Origin: Pseudomonadota bacterium
GTDB lineage: Bacteria > Pseudomonadota > Alphaproteobacteria > Sphingomonadales > Sphingomonadaceae
Length of the DNA: 51,193 bases
Direction: 5' to 3'
Assembly: GCA_023423775.1 (NCBI GenBank)
Contig: JAFAEZ010000113.1
Span: 1-51,193 of the forward strand
Of this stretch, positions 43,307-51,193 are shown piece by piece. The translations under genes and the position numbers were made by a program. The notes under the pieces are model-generated. The model saw only the letters and a program-made list of their open reading frames with translations. It was not told where the DNA came from and searched no databases. The stretch's first letter is position 1; every line of letters starts with the position of its first letter.

Positions 43307-44463
43307 GCAGTTTCCGGGTATCGCGCCACTATGTCCTCGCTGCCGGCGGCACCGGCGGCCATATGATCCCCGCCCATGCGCTGGCGGAGGAGCTGACCGC
43401 GCGCGGCCACCGCGTCGCGCTCATCACCGACGACCGCGGCGCCCGCATCCCCGGCCTGTTCGAAGGCAGCCAGGTCCACATCCTGCCGGCCGGGCGGCTC
43501 GCCGGCGGACCGATCGGCTGGCTGAAGGCGGCGCGCGCCATCCTCACCGGCCGGGCCATGGCCTCGCGCCTGTACGAGACGTTCCGGCCCTCGGCCGTGA
43601 TCGGCTTCGGCGGCTATCCGGCGCTGCCGGCTTTACTCGCGGCGCGGCGCGACGGCATTCCGACCCTGGTCCACGAGCAGAATGCCGTGCTCGGCCGGGT
43701 CAACCGGCTGGTCGCCGCGCGCGTCGATGCGATTGCGACCGCCTATCCCGAGATCCAGCGGCTGCCGGCGGCGCACAAGGGCAAGGTCCATCTCGTCGGC
43801 AATCCGGTCCGCGACGAGGTGCTGGCGCTGCGCGACCAGCCTTTCCCCAAGCTCGCCGAGGACGGCGTGTTCCGCGTGCTCGTCACCGGCGGCAGCCAGG
43901 GCGCGACGATCCTCTCCAGCGTCGTGCCCGACGGGCTCGCGCTTCTGCCCGAGCATTTCCGCCGACGCCTGCAGGTGACGCAGCAATGCCGCGCCGAGGA
44001 TATCGAGGAGGTCCGCGCCCGCTATGCCGCGCTCGGCATTCCGGCCGATCTCGCCACCTACATGCCGGACCTGCCCGAGCGGCTCGCCTGGTCGCACCTC
44101 GTCATCGCCCGCGCCGGCGCCTCGACCATCGCCGAGCTTACCGCTGCCGGTCGTCCCGCCATTCTCATTCCGCTGCCGAGCGCGACCGACGACCACCAGA
44201 CCTACAATGCGCGCGAAATGGCCAAGGCCGGCGGCGCGCGGATGATCGCGCAGAAGGATTTCACGCCGGTGGAGCTGGCCAAGCAGATGCAGAAATTGGG
44301 GCTTGAGCCCGCCGCTCTCGCCAATGCCGCCGAGCGCGCCCGCGCCGTCGGCCGGCCGGATGCCGCTCGGGACCTTGCCGATCTCGTCGAGCGCACCGGC
44401 CGCAAGTCCGGCGCCGAGCTGCAGGAGGTCAGCGGCGCGGCGCTCCAGGGGGCGCACGCATGA
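43303..44463 (+). CDS. murG: UDP-GlcNAc:lipid I GlcNAc transferase MurG
   Basis: 386 residues. MurG adds N-acetylglucosamine to lipid I on the inner membrane, making lipid II. The first motif AAGGTGGHMIPA near 13-24 is the glycine-rich loop; the GGYPALPALLAA, HEQNAVLGRVN and TGGSQGA stretches follow, with RAGASTIAE in the donor site. ATG 43303 overlaps the ftsW stop; ATG 43288 in the same frame is possible. A far upstream extension in the same frame overlaps ftsW and is not coding. ATGA overlap with murC. Confidence 0.95.
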   Translation: MSSFRVSRHYVLAAGGTGGHMIPAHALAEELTARGHRVALITDDRGARIPGLFEGSQVHILPAGRLAGGPIGWLKAARAILTGRAMASRLYETFRPSAVIGFGGYPALPALLAARRDGIPTLVHEQNAVLGRVNRLVAARVDAIATAYPEIQRLPAAHKGKVHLVGNPVRDEVLALRDQPFPKLAEDGVFRVLVTGGSQGATILSSVVPDGLALLPEHFRRRLQVTQQCRAEDIEEVRARYAALGIPADLATYMPDLPERLAWSHLVIARAGASTIAELTAAGRPAILIPLPSATDDHQTYNAREMAKAGGARMIAQKDFTPVELAKQMQKLGLEPAALANAAERARAVGRPDAARDLADLVERTGRKSGAELQEVSGAALQGAHA

Positions 44464-45872
44464 GGGGCGTCGGCACCGATATCGGCACGATCCACTTCGT
44501 CGGCATCGGCGGCATCGGCATGTCGGGCATCGCCGAGGTGATGCATATCCTCGGTTACACGGTGCAGGGCTCGGACGTCGCCGAGGGCTATGTCGTCGAG
44601 GGGCTGCGCAAGCAGGGCATCAAGGTGATGATCGGCCACCGCGCCGAGAATGTCGCCGACGCCGCCGTCGTCGTCACCTCGACCGCCATCAAGCGCGACA
44701 ATCCCGAGGTCGAATATGCGCTCGAGCGGCGCATCCCGGTCGTCCGCCGCGCGGAGATGCTGGCCGAGCTGATGCGGCTCAAGTCGACCGTCGCCATCGC
44801 GGGCACCCACGGCAAGACGACCACCACGTCGATGGTCGCGGCCTTGCTCGACGCCGGCGGCATCGACCCGACCGTCATCAACGGCGGCATCATCAACGCC
44901 TACGGCTCCAACGCCCGGCTCGGAAAGTCCGACTGGATGGTGGTCGAGGCCGACGAGAGCGACGGCAGCTTCCTCCGGCTCGACGGCACGATTGCGGTCG
45001 TGACCAATATCGATCCCGAACATCTCGATCATTACGGCAATTTCGACAAAGCGAAGGACGCCTATGTCGAATTCGTCGAGAACGTGCCCTTCTACGGCGC
45101 CGCCTTGCTCTGCGTCGACCATCCCGAGGTCCAGGCGATCATCCCGCGGCTGCAGGACCGCCGCGTCGTGACCTACGGCTTCGCGGCCCTGGCCGATCTT
45201 CGCGCCGAAAACGTAACCCCGATCCAGGGCGGCAACCGCTTCGACGTGTCGGTGCGCAACCGCGCCGGCGACATTCGCACCATCGCCGATGTCGAGCTGC
45301 CCATGCCGGGCCGCCACAATGTCCAGAACGCGCTGGCCGCGATCGGCGTCGCCATCGAGCTCGGCATTCCCGACGAGGTCATCGCCAAGGGCTTTGAGAA
45401 GTTCCACGGCGTCAAGCGCCGTTTCACCAATGTCGGAACGGTCGAAGGCGTTACCATTATCGACGATTACGGCCACCATCCGGTCGAGATCAAAGCCGTG
45501 CTGGCAGCGGCGCGCGAAGGCGCGCAGGGCAGGGTGATCGCGGTCGTCCAGCCGCACCGCTTCACCCGCCTCCGCGACCTGATGGAGGAATTCCAGGGCG
45601 CCTTCAACGACGCCGACATCGTCTATGTCGCGCCCATCTACACGGCCGGCGAGGAGCCGATCGACGGCGTCGACGCCGAGGCGCTGGTCAGCGGCCTCAA
45701 GCAGCGCGGCCACCGCGCGGTCAGCAAGGTCGAGACGGCGGACGATCTCGCCCGGCAGCTTCGCGATGTCGCAGCGCGCGGCGACATGGTGATCTGCCTC
45801 GGCGCCGGCGACATCACCAAATGGGCGGCGGGACTCGCCGAAGGCATCAAGCAGGCGAGGCTCGCCAAATGA
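44460..45872 (+). CDS. murC: UDP-MurNAc--L-alanine ligase MurC
   Basis: 470 residues. MurC adds the first amino acid, L-alanine, to UDP-MurNAc. The N-terminal HFVGIGGIGMSGIAE near 11-25 is the UDP-binding loop; the ATP loop AGTHGKT spans 114-120; VEADESDGSF and NIDPEHLDHYGNF follow, and DDYGHHPVEI near 337 is a family mark. The C-terminal part ends ICLGAGDITKWA. It overlaps murG and murB by four bases each. Confidence 0.97.
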   Translation: MRGVGTDIGTIHFVGIGGIGMSGIAEVMHILGYTVQGSDVAEGYVVEGLRKQGIKVMIGHRAENVADAAVVVTSTAIKRDNPEVEYALERRIPVVRRAEMLAELMRLKSTVAIAGTHGKTTTTSMVAALLDAGGIDPTVINGGIINAYGSNARLGKSDWMVVEADESDGSFLRLDGTIAVVTNIDPEHLDHYGNFDKAKDAYVEFVENVPFYGAALLCVDHPEVQAIIPRLQDRRVVTYGFAALADLRAENVTPIQGGNRFDVSVRNRAGDIRTIADVELPMPGRHNVQNALAAIGVAIELGIPDEVIAKGFEKFHGVKRRFTNVGTVEGVTIIDDYGHHPVEIKAVLAAAREGAQGRVIAVVQPHRFTRLRDLMEEFQGAFNDADIVYVAPIYTAGEEPIDGVDAEALVSGLKQRGHRAVSKVETADDLARQLRDVAARGDMVICLGAGDITKWAAGLAEGIKQARLAK

Positions 45873-46780
45873 GCGTCGCCACCTTGCCCCGCGTCCGCGG
45901 CCGTCTGACCCCCGAGGCGCCGCTTGCGCCGCTCGTCTGGTTCAAGGCCGGCGGTGCGGCCGAGTGGTTGTTCGAGCCGGCCGACGTCGACGATCTCAGC
46001 GCCTTTCTCGCCGATCTCGATCCTTCGGTGCCAGTGCTCGGCCTCGGCCTCGGCTCCAACCTGATCGTGCGCGATGGCGGCGTCCCGGGCGTCGTGGTCC
46101 GCCTCGGCAAGCCTTTCGCCAAGGTCGAGCGCGTTGATGAAACCACGGTCCGCTGCGGCGGCGGGGCGAGCGGCATCCTCGTCTCGTCCACCGCGCGCGA
46201 CGCCGGCATCGCGGGCCTGGAATTCCTGCGCTCGATCCCCGGCACCGTCGGCGGGTTCGTGCGCATGAACGGCGGCGCCTATGGCCGCGAGGTGAAGGAC
46301 ATTCTGGTCGAGTGCGAGGTCGTGCTGCGTTCGGGTGAGCGCAAAACGCTGGGCTTGGCCGACCTCGGCTACACCTATCGACACAGCGAGCTGCCCGAGG
46401 GGAGCATCGTGGTTTCCGCGACCTTCCGCGGCCATGCCGGAGATCCGGCCGCGATCCAGGCCGAAATGGACCGGATCGCCGCCGAGCGCGAGGCCAGCCA
46501 GCCGCTGCGCAGCCGCACTGGCGGCTCGACCTTCAAGAACCCGCCGGACACGAAGGCCTGGAAGCTGGTCGACGAAGCGGGCTGCCGCGGCCTTCAGGTC
46601 GGCGACGCGCAGGTTTCGGAGAAGCATTGCAATTTCCTGCTCAACCTTGGCGACGCCACCGCGGCGGACATCGAGGCGCTGGGCGAGGAAGTGCGGCGGC
46701 GCGTGCGCGCGCACGCCGGCATCGAGCTCGAATGGGAAATCCAGCGGGTGGGCACGAAGGTGAGGAATGAGCGTGGTTGA
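45869..46780 (+). CDS. murB: UDP-N-acetylenolpyruvoylglucosamine reductase MurB
   Basis: 303 residues. MurB reduces enolpyruvyl-UDP-GlcNAc with NADPH to UDP-MurNAc. The FAD-binding stretches are TWFK-like VWFKAGGAAEWLF, LGLGSNLIVRDGG near 63 and GLEFLRSIPGTVGG near 120; SGSTF-type RTGGSTFKNP near 215 and AGCRG give the catalytic serine region. It appears to be the type without the extra domain of E. coli MurB (type II-like). Start is ATG 45869, in the ATGA overlap with murC. It overlaps ddl by 14 bases. Confidence 0.95.
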   Translation: MSVATLPRVRGRLTPEAPLAPLVWFKAGGAAEWLFEPADVDDLSAFLADLDPSVPVLGLGLGSNLIVRDGGVPGVVVRLGKPFAKVERVDETTVRCGGGASGILVSSTARDAGIAGLEFLRSIPGTVGGFVRMNGGAYGREVKDILVECEVVLRSGERKTLGLADLGYTYRHSELPEGSIVVSATFRGHAGDPAAIQAEMDRIAAEREASQPLRSRTGGSTFKNPPDTKAWKLVDEAGCRGLQVGDAQVSEKHCNFLLNLGDATAADIEALGEEVRRRVRAHAGIELEWEIQRVGTKVRNERG

Positions 46781-47693
46781 GAAGCTTCATGTCGCGGTGC
46801 TGATGGGCGGTCTTTCGGCCGAGCGGGACGTGTCGCTGTCCAGCGGCGCCGGCGTCGCCGATGCGCTCGAAAGTCTCGGCCATCGCGTCACCCGCATCGA
46901 CATGGGCCGCGACGTCGCTCAGAAGCTCGCCGAGGCCAATCCCGACGTCGTGTTCAACGCGCTGCATGGCACGCCGGGTGAGGACGGCACCGTCCAGGGC
47001 ATGATGGACCTGATGGGCCTGAAATATACCCATAGCGGCCTCGTCACTTCCGTGATCGCGATCGACAAGGAGCTCACCAAGCAGGCGCTGGTGCCGCACG
47101 GCATCCGCATGCCCGGCGGCCATATCGTCGAGAGCGAAAGCCTTTATGCGGGCGACCCGATGGCGCGTCCCTATGTGCTGAAGCCGGTCAACGAAGGCTC
47201 GTCGGTCGGCGTCGCGATCGTCACCGACGAAGGCAATTACGGCAATCCGATCGGGCGCGACGTCGAGGGGCCGTGGCAGCATTTCGACCGCCTGCTCGCC
47301 GAACCTTTCATCCGCGGCCGCGAGCTGACCGCCGCCGTGCTCGGCGACGAAGCGCTCGCGGTGACCGAACTGCGCCCCAAGTCCGGCTTCTACGATTACG
47401 ACTCCAAATATACCGACGGCATGACCGAGCATGTCTGCCCCGCCGAGATCCCCGACGATGTTCGCGACGCCGCCCTGGAAATGGCGCTCGAGGCGCACCG
47501 ACTTCTCGGCTGCAAGGGCACGTCGCGCTCCGACTTCCGCTGGGACGACGAAAAGGGAGTCGAAGGCCTCTATCTGCTCGAGGTCAACACCCAGCCGGGC
47601 ATGACGCCGCTCAGCCTGGTGCCGGAGCAGGCCAAATATCGCGGCATGAGCTATGCCGCTTTGGTCCAGCGGATCGTCGAGGAGGCCCTATGA
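46767..47693 (+). CDS. ddl: D-alanine--D-alanine ligase
   Basis: 308 residues, ATP-grasp family. Ddl makes the D-Ala-D-Ala dipeptide that MurF attaches. VLMGGLSAERDVSLSSG is the start of the N-terminal domain; FNALHGTPGEDGTVQG, KPVNEGSSVGV near 135 and RSDFRWD, then EVNTQPGMTPLSL near 270 are family motifs, with the second glutamate/asparagine pair (E and N of EVN) binding magnesium. It is the B-type (DdlB) by position. The 14-base overlap with murB is the largest in the cluster; ATGA joins it to ftsQ. Confidence 0.96.
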   Translation: MSVVEKLHVAVLMGGLSAERDVSLSSGAGVADALESLGHRVTRIDMGRDVAQKLAEANPDVVFNALHGTPGEDGTVQGMMDLMGLKYTHSGLVTSVIAIDKELTKQALVPHGIRMPGGHIVESESLYAGDPMARPYVLKPVNEGSSVGVAIVTDEGNYGNPIGRDVEGPWQHFDRLLAEPFIRGRELTAAVLGDEALAVTELRPKSGFYDYDSKYTDGMTEHVCPAEIPDDVRDAALEMALEAHRLLGCKGTSRSDFRWDDEKGVEGLYLLEVNTQPGMTPLSLVPEQAKYRGMSYAALVQRIVEEAL

Positions 47694-48625
47694 GCGCACG
47701 CATCGCGCGCGGCTCATCCGCGGCGAAGTCCAGGCCCAAAGCCAAATCGACCGGACGCGGCAAGAGCCGCAAGAAGCAGCCGGGCGTGCTCGACGCGCTG
47801 CCGGTGGCGCCCGAGACGATCCGCCGCATCAGCTTGTGGATCTTCGGCGGCATGGTCGCCGCGCTCGCGCTCGCCGTCGCCATCGCCATGCAGGTGCCGC
47901 AGATGCTGGGCACCGCGATCGGCCAGAGCGTGGGCGATGCCGGCTTCGAGGTGAAGCGCGTCGAGATCAAGGGCCTCAATCGGATGGAGCGCCTGCCGGT
48001 CTATGCGGTCGCGCTCGACCAGGAATCGATGGCGATGCCGCTCGTCGATCTGAACGGCACGCGCGAGAAACTGCTGCGCTTCGGCTGGGTGCGCGACGCC
48101 CGCGTCTCCCGGCGCTGGCCCGATACTCTGGTCGTCGACGTGGTCGAGCGCCAGCCCGCCGCGATCTGGCAGAACAACCAACAACTGGCCTTGATCGACC
48201 GCGAAGGCGTGCTGCTCGAGCAGGTCCGGCTGGAGGCGATGCCCGATCTGCCCCTGGTGATCGGTCCGACCGCCAACCAGCACGTCGACGAGTTCGCGGC
48301 CCTGATCGAGACCGCCCCGCAGCTCAAGCCGATGATGGCCGGCGCAACCTGGATCGGCGGACGCCGCTGGGACATTCGCTTCCAGTCGGGAGAAGTCCTC
48401 GCCTTGCCCGAAGGCGGCGAAGCCTCGAAGAAGGCGCTCACCCACTTTGCGCGGATGGACAAGGCGACGCAGTTGCTCGGTCGCGGCCTCGTCCGCTTCG
48501 ACATGCGCATCCCGGGCAAGATCATCGTGCGCGTCTCGGACGAGCCCGGCAGCACCGTACCCAAGATGGACCCCGCGGCCGAGGCTCCGGGCACGGCCGG
48601 CGTCGACCCGGCGACGACGATATGA
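47690..48625 (+). CDS. ftsQ: Cell-division protein FtsQ
   Basis: 311 residues. A basic cytoplasmic start (residues 1-40, rich in K, R and S) precedes one membrane helix at about 45-68 and a periplasmic POTRA domain (VKRVEIKGLNRM) followed by the FtsQ domain (WVRDARVSRRWPDTLVVDVVERQPAA, which is described here in parts). FtsQ joins FtsL and FtsB at the septum. The closing 20 residues are a low-complexity tail. ATG 47690 overlaps the ddl stop; a longer open frame from upstream is not part of it. ATGA overlap with ftsA. Confidence 0.93.
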   Translation: MSARIARGSSAAKSRPKAKSTGRGKSRKKQPGVLDALPVAPETIRRISLWIFGGMVAALALAVAIAMQVPQMLGTAIGQSVGDAGFEVKRVEIKGLNRMERLPVYAVALDQESMAMPLVDLNGTREKLLRFGWVRDARVSRRWPDTLVVDVVERQPAAIWQNNQQLALIDREGVLLEQVRLEAMPDLPLVIGPTANQHVDEFAALIETAPQLKPMMAGATWIGGRRWDIRFQSGEVLALPEGGEASKKALTHFARMDKATQLLGRGLVRFDMRIPGKIIVRVSDEPGSTVPKMDPAAEAPGTAGVDPATTI

Positions 48626-49893
48626 GGACCCGCATGCCGCCGACCGCCACCCGCAAGCTCGTCACCGCGCTCGACATCGGCTCCTCCAAGGTCTCGGCGC
48701 TGATCGCCGAGCCCACCGAAGGCGGCGACCTCAAGATCCTTGGCACCGGCCAGCGCGAGAGCCGCGGCGTCAAGCGCGGCTTCATCGCCGACATGGAGCG
48801 TACCGAGGCGGCGATCCGCGAGGCGGTCGAGCAGGCCGAGCGCATCGCCGGCACCAATATTGACGACGTGTTCGTCGGCTTCTCGGCCGGCGGACTGGTC
48901 AGCACCGTCGCGAGCGTCGAGGTCGAGATCGGCGGCCGCCGCGTCGAGCAGGCCGATATCGACAACCTGCTCTCGGCCGGACGCAACTCGATCGATCCGG
49001 AAGGCCACATGCTGCTTCACGCGCTGCCGGCCATGTACACGGTCGACGGGCTGCAGGGCGTCAAGAAGCCGCTCGGGCTCCACGCCGACAAGCTCGCGGT
49101 CGACATCCATGTCATCGCCGGCGAGCCCTCGCCGGTCCGCAATCTCGACCTGTGCGTCCGCTCGGCGCATCTCGGGGTCGAGGCGATCGTCGCTTCGCCG
49201 GTCGCGGCCGGCAAGGCCTGCCTCAGCGAGGAAGAGCGCGAACTGGGCGTGGCTTTGGTCGAAATGGGCGCGGGCGTCACCAACGTCTCGGTGTTCGCCG
49301 GCGGCATGCTGGTCGGGCTGAAGGCGCTCGGCATCGGCGGCATCGACATCACCGACGACATCGCCTCCGCCTTCGGCACGCGCCGCGCCGAGGCCGAGCG
49401 GCTGAAATGCTTCTACGGCTCGGCGACGACCAGTCCGCGCGACAATCACGACATGATCGACATCGCCCCGCTCTCCGGCTCCGAGGAAGGGGCCGAGGCT
49501 ACCCGCATCACCCGCGCGCAGCTGATCGCGGTCATCCGCCAGCGGCTCGAGCAGCTGATGGGCGAGATCGCTGCGGCGTTGAAGGAGCTTGGCTTCTCCG
49601 GCCCATTCGGCCGTCAGGTCGTCCTCACCGGCGGCGGATCGGAACTGAAGGGCATGGCCGATTACGCACAAGGCGTGCTCGGGCGCGCCGTCCGCATCGG
49701 CCGGCCGAAGATGCCGGGCCTGCCCGAAGCGCATAGCGGACCCGCCTTCACGACCCTCGCGGGATTGGCACAGTTCGCCGCGTCAAAGGAACTCGACCTG
49801 CGTCAGATCGCTGGAACCGAAACGACCGTCCGGAAATCGGACGGCGGTAACCTTGTTCAGCGCCTGATCTCCGTGTTTCGGAGCAATTATTAG
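48622..49893 (+). CDS. ftsA: Cell-division protein FtsA
   Basis: 423 residues. FtsA is an actin-like protein that tethers FtsZ to the membrane. The phosphate loop VTALDIGSSKV is at the start, VEMGAGVTNVSVF and VVLTGGGSELKGM are the other actin-family nucleotide motifs, and the last residues NLVQRLISVFRSNY form the amphipathic membrane-targeting helix. Start choice: ATG 48622 lies in the ATGA overlap with ftsQ, but ATG 48634 has GAGGA close upstream and is equally plausible. A gap of 110 bases separates it from ftsZ. Confidence 0.95.
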   Translation: MRTRMPPTATRKLVTALDIGSSKVSALIAEPTEGGDLKILGTGQRESRGVKRGFIADMERTEAAIREAVEQAERIAGTNIDDVFVGFSAGGLVSTVASVEVEIGGRRVEQADIDNLLSAGRNSIDPEGHMLLHALPAMYTVDGLQGVKKPLGLHADKLAVDIHVIAGEPSPVRNLDLCVRSAHLGVEAIVASPVAAGKACLSEEERELGVALVEMGAGVTNVSVFAGGMLVGLKALGIGGIDITDDIASAFGTRRAEAERLKCFYGSATTSPRDNHDMIDIAPLSGSEEGAEATRITRAQLIAVIRQRLEQLMGEIAAALKELGFSGPFGRQVVLTGGGSELKGMADYAQGVLGRAVRIGRPKMPGLPEAHSGPAFTTLAGLAQFAASKELDLRQIAGTETTVRKSDGGNLVQRLISVFRSNY

Positions 49894-50003
49894 GGTTAAT
49901 TTTCCAACATGTTAACTTTTCGCTTCCGTCCGCGAATCGGGTCGTGCAAAAGAATCTTCAAGGGCGCGTTGTCGCGTAATGTTTCGAGCAGGGGAGAAGG
50001 CCA
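49894..50003 (+). promoter_or_regulatory. ftsA-ftsZ leader with possible promoter elements
   Basis: This is the only substantial gap in the dcw cluster. It is AT-richer than its surroundings and contains GTTAA and GTTAAC elements (49895-49915), one GANTC (49934-49938) and the strong ribosome site GGGGAGAAGG just before the ftsZ GTG. It probably carries a separate ftsZ promoter. In Caulobacter, ftsZ transcription responds to CtrA, DnaA and methylation; here no perfect CtrA or DnaA box is seen. Confidence 0.45.
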
Positions 50004-51193
50004 GTGAGCATCGATTTCATCCGACCTGAGGTGGACGAACTGCGGCCTCGGATCAGCGTTATCGGCGTCGGCGGAGCGGGCGGCAACGCCATCGCCAACA
50101 TGATCAACAGCGACGTTCAGGGCGTCGACTTCATCGTCGCCAATACCGACGCGCAGGCCTTGAACGCCTCGCAGGCGGACCAGCGCATCCAGCTCGGCCT
50201 CAAGATCACGCAGGGCCTCGGCGCCGGCTCGCGGCCGGAGATCGGCAAGGCCGCGGCCGAAGAGACGATCATGGAGATCGAGAAGGCGCTCGAGGGCGCG
50301 CATATGTGCTTCATCGCCGCCGGCATGGGCGGCGGCACCGGCACCGGCGCGGCCCCGGTCATCGCCAAGGCGGCGCGCGACAAGGGCATCCTCACCGTCG
50401 GCGTGGTCACCAAGCCGTTCGCGTTCGAGGGCAACCGTCGCGGCCGCTCGGCCGATGCGGGCATCCAGGAGCTCCAGCAGCACGTCGACACGCTGATCGT
50501 CATCCCCAACCAGAACCTCTTCCGCATCGCCAACCCGAACACGACCTTCAAGGAAGCGTTCCAGATGGCCGACGAGGTGCTGCAGCAGGGCGTGCGCGGC
50601 ATCACCGACCTGATGGTCATGCCCGGCCTCATCAACCTCGATTTCGCCGACGTTCGATCGGTGATGGGCGAGATGGGCAAGGCGATGATGGGCACCGGCG
50701 AGGCTTCGGGCGACAATCGCGCCATCGAGGCGGCCGAGCAGGCGATCGCCAACCCGCTGCTCGACGGCGTCAGCATGCAGGGCGCCAAGGGCGTGATCAT
50801 CTCGATCACCGGCGGCGAGGACATGCGCCTGATGGAGGTCGACGAGGCCGCCAACCATATCCGCGAGCTGGTCGATCCCGACGCCAACATCATCTGGGGT
50901 TCGGCGTTCAACAACGACCTCGAAGGCAAGATCCGCGTGTCGGTGGTCGCTACCGGCATCGATGCCGAAGCCCAGGCCCAGCAGCCGCCGGCCCCGGCCA
51001 AGGTGTTCGCCTTCCCGACCGGATCGCGCGGCGGCGAGAGCCGTCCGGCGCCGCAGCCGGTGCCCGAGCCCGAGATCGTTTCCGAAATGGAACCCGAACC
51101 AGCGATCCAAGCCCCGACCGAGCTCAGCCTGGAAACGCCGGCGCCGGCCGACCAGCAGTCGCACGAGGCCCCCGCCGCCGCGGCCGAGGAAGA
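50004..51193 (+). CDS. ftsZ: Cell-division tubulin FtsZ (3' end outside window)
   Basis: At least 396 residues, truncated by the window edge. FtsZ is the tubulin-like GTPase that polymerises into the Z ring. The glycine-rich GVGGAGGNA near 21, the GTP signature GGGTGTG at 109-115 and the T7 loop NLDFADVRSVM near 207-217 are all present. GTG 50004 is the start, after GGGGAGAAGG. After about residue 320 the sequence becomes a proline-, glutamate- and alanine-rich linker, the usual variable region before the C-terminal conserved peptide, which is not reached. A long linker, as seen here, is typical of alphaproteobacteria. It is the last gene of the dcw cluster. Confidence 0.97.
   Translation, partial: MSIDFIRPEVDELRPRISVIGVGGAGGNAIANMINSDVQGVDFIVANTDAQALNASQADQRIQLGLKITQGLGAGSRPEIGKAAAEETIMEIEKALEGAHMCFIAAGMGGGTGTGAAPVIAKAARDKGILTVGVVTKPFAFEGNRRGRSADAGIQELQQHVDTLIVIPNQNLFRIANPNTTFKEAFQMADEVLQQGVRGITDLMVMPGLINLDFADVRSVMGEMGKAMMGTGEASGDNRAIEAAEQAIANPLLDGVSMQGAKGVIISITGGEDMRLMEVDEAANHIRELVDPDANIIWGSAFNNDLEGKIRVSVVATGIDAEAQAQQPPAPAKVFAFPTGSRGGESRPAPQPVPEPEIVSEMEPEPAIQAPTELSLETPAPADQQSHEAPAAAAEE

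Noticed and set aside
41962..44463. Apparent 833-residue fusion ahead of murG
   Set aside because: The first half overlaps ftsW in another frame and is not protein-like; murG begins at 43303.
44202..45713. Open frame of about 500 codons antisense to murC
   Set aside because: Antisense shadow inside a conserved cluster.
47653..49893. Apparent 746-residue fusion ahead of ftsA
   Set aside because: The first part overlaps ftsQ in another frame; ftsA begins at 48622 or 48634.
49894..49915. DnaA or CtrA box before ftsZ
   Set aside because: TTTTCCAAC and the TTAA pair at wrong spacing differ too much from the consensus sequences.

Overview
The window is GC-rich, densely packed bacterial chromosome. 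Gene content and order point to an alphaproteobacterium of the Sphingomonadales type; this is inferred from protein character and gene order, with no database search. The pointers are the panB - TPR protein - bamB - der block, a meso-DAP-type murE inside a 16-gene dcw cluster ending ftsQ-ftsA-ftsZ, an oxidative (non-Leloir) galactose pathway, and intergenic motifs resembling DnaA, CtrA and CcrM sites. No tRNA, rRNA, insertion sequence, prophage or CRISPR array was seen.

Layout. (1) 1-1300: a receiver-only response regulator broken by a one-base frameshift, and a PAS-domain protein. (2) 1448-8866: a galactoside/galactose module in two divergent operons (galactose dehydrogenase, dgoA and dgoK leftward; lactonase, family-1-like glycosidase and dgoD rightward), then an unknown small gene and an aldose 1-epimerase. 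Together they encode a full De Ley-Doudoroff route from beta-galactoside to pyruvate plus glyceraldehyde-3-phosphate. (3) 8953-11246: a membrane histidine kinase and NarL-type regulator. (4) 11300-18342: a six-gene operon for CoA-dependent 2-aminobenzoate (anthranilate) breakdown. (5) 18436-21074: a small membrane protein, a TagF-like transferase and panB. (6) 21233-25453: TPR membrane protein, bamB, der, a TusA-family protein and an Hpt-domain protein. (7) 25467-30215, leftward: a DUF418 membrane protein, bacterioferritin, bacterioferritin-associated ferredoxin (bfd, only 56 codons), a DUF3052 protein and purL; Fur-box-like sites precede bfd and bfr. (8) 30326-32919: a VOC protein, a small lipoprotein, a small membrane protein and a GldG-like membrane protein. 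(9) 33190-51193: the dcw cluster mraZ-rsmH-ftsL-ftsI-murE-murF-mraY-murD-ftsW-murG-murC-murB-ddl-ftsQ-ftsA-ftsZ, with ftsZ cut by the window edge.

How the genes work together. In the galactose module the glycosidase frees the sugar, the epimerase interconverts anomers, the dehydrogenase makes the lactone, the lactonase opens it, DgoD dehydrates galactonate, DgoK phosphorylates and DgoA cleaves. In the aromatic operon the ligase makes 2-aminobenzoyl-CoA, the fused monooxygenase/reductase hydroxylates and reduces the ring, and the dehydrogenase, SDR, crotonase and Rid-family protein plausibly finish ring processing and nitrogen removal. Two proteins in that operon lack the standard catalytic residues of their families. 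In the dcw cluster every gene from mraZ to ftsA overlaps the next by 1, 4 or 14 bases, so translation is probably coupled throughout; ftsZ alone has its own 110-base leader. The most unusual non-coding stretch is the 270-base region before mraZ, with three DnaA-box-like sequences about 70 bases apart, a CtrA-like site and short repeats that may bind MraZ.
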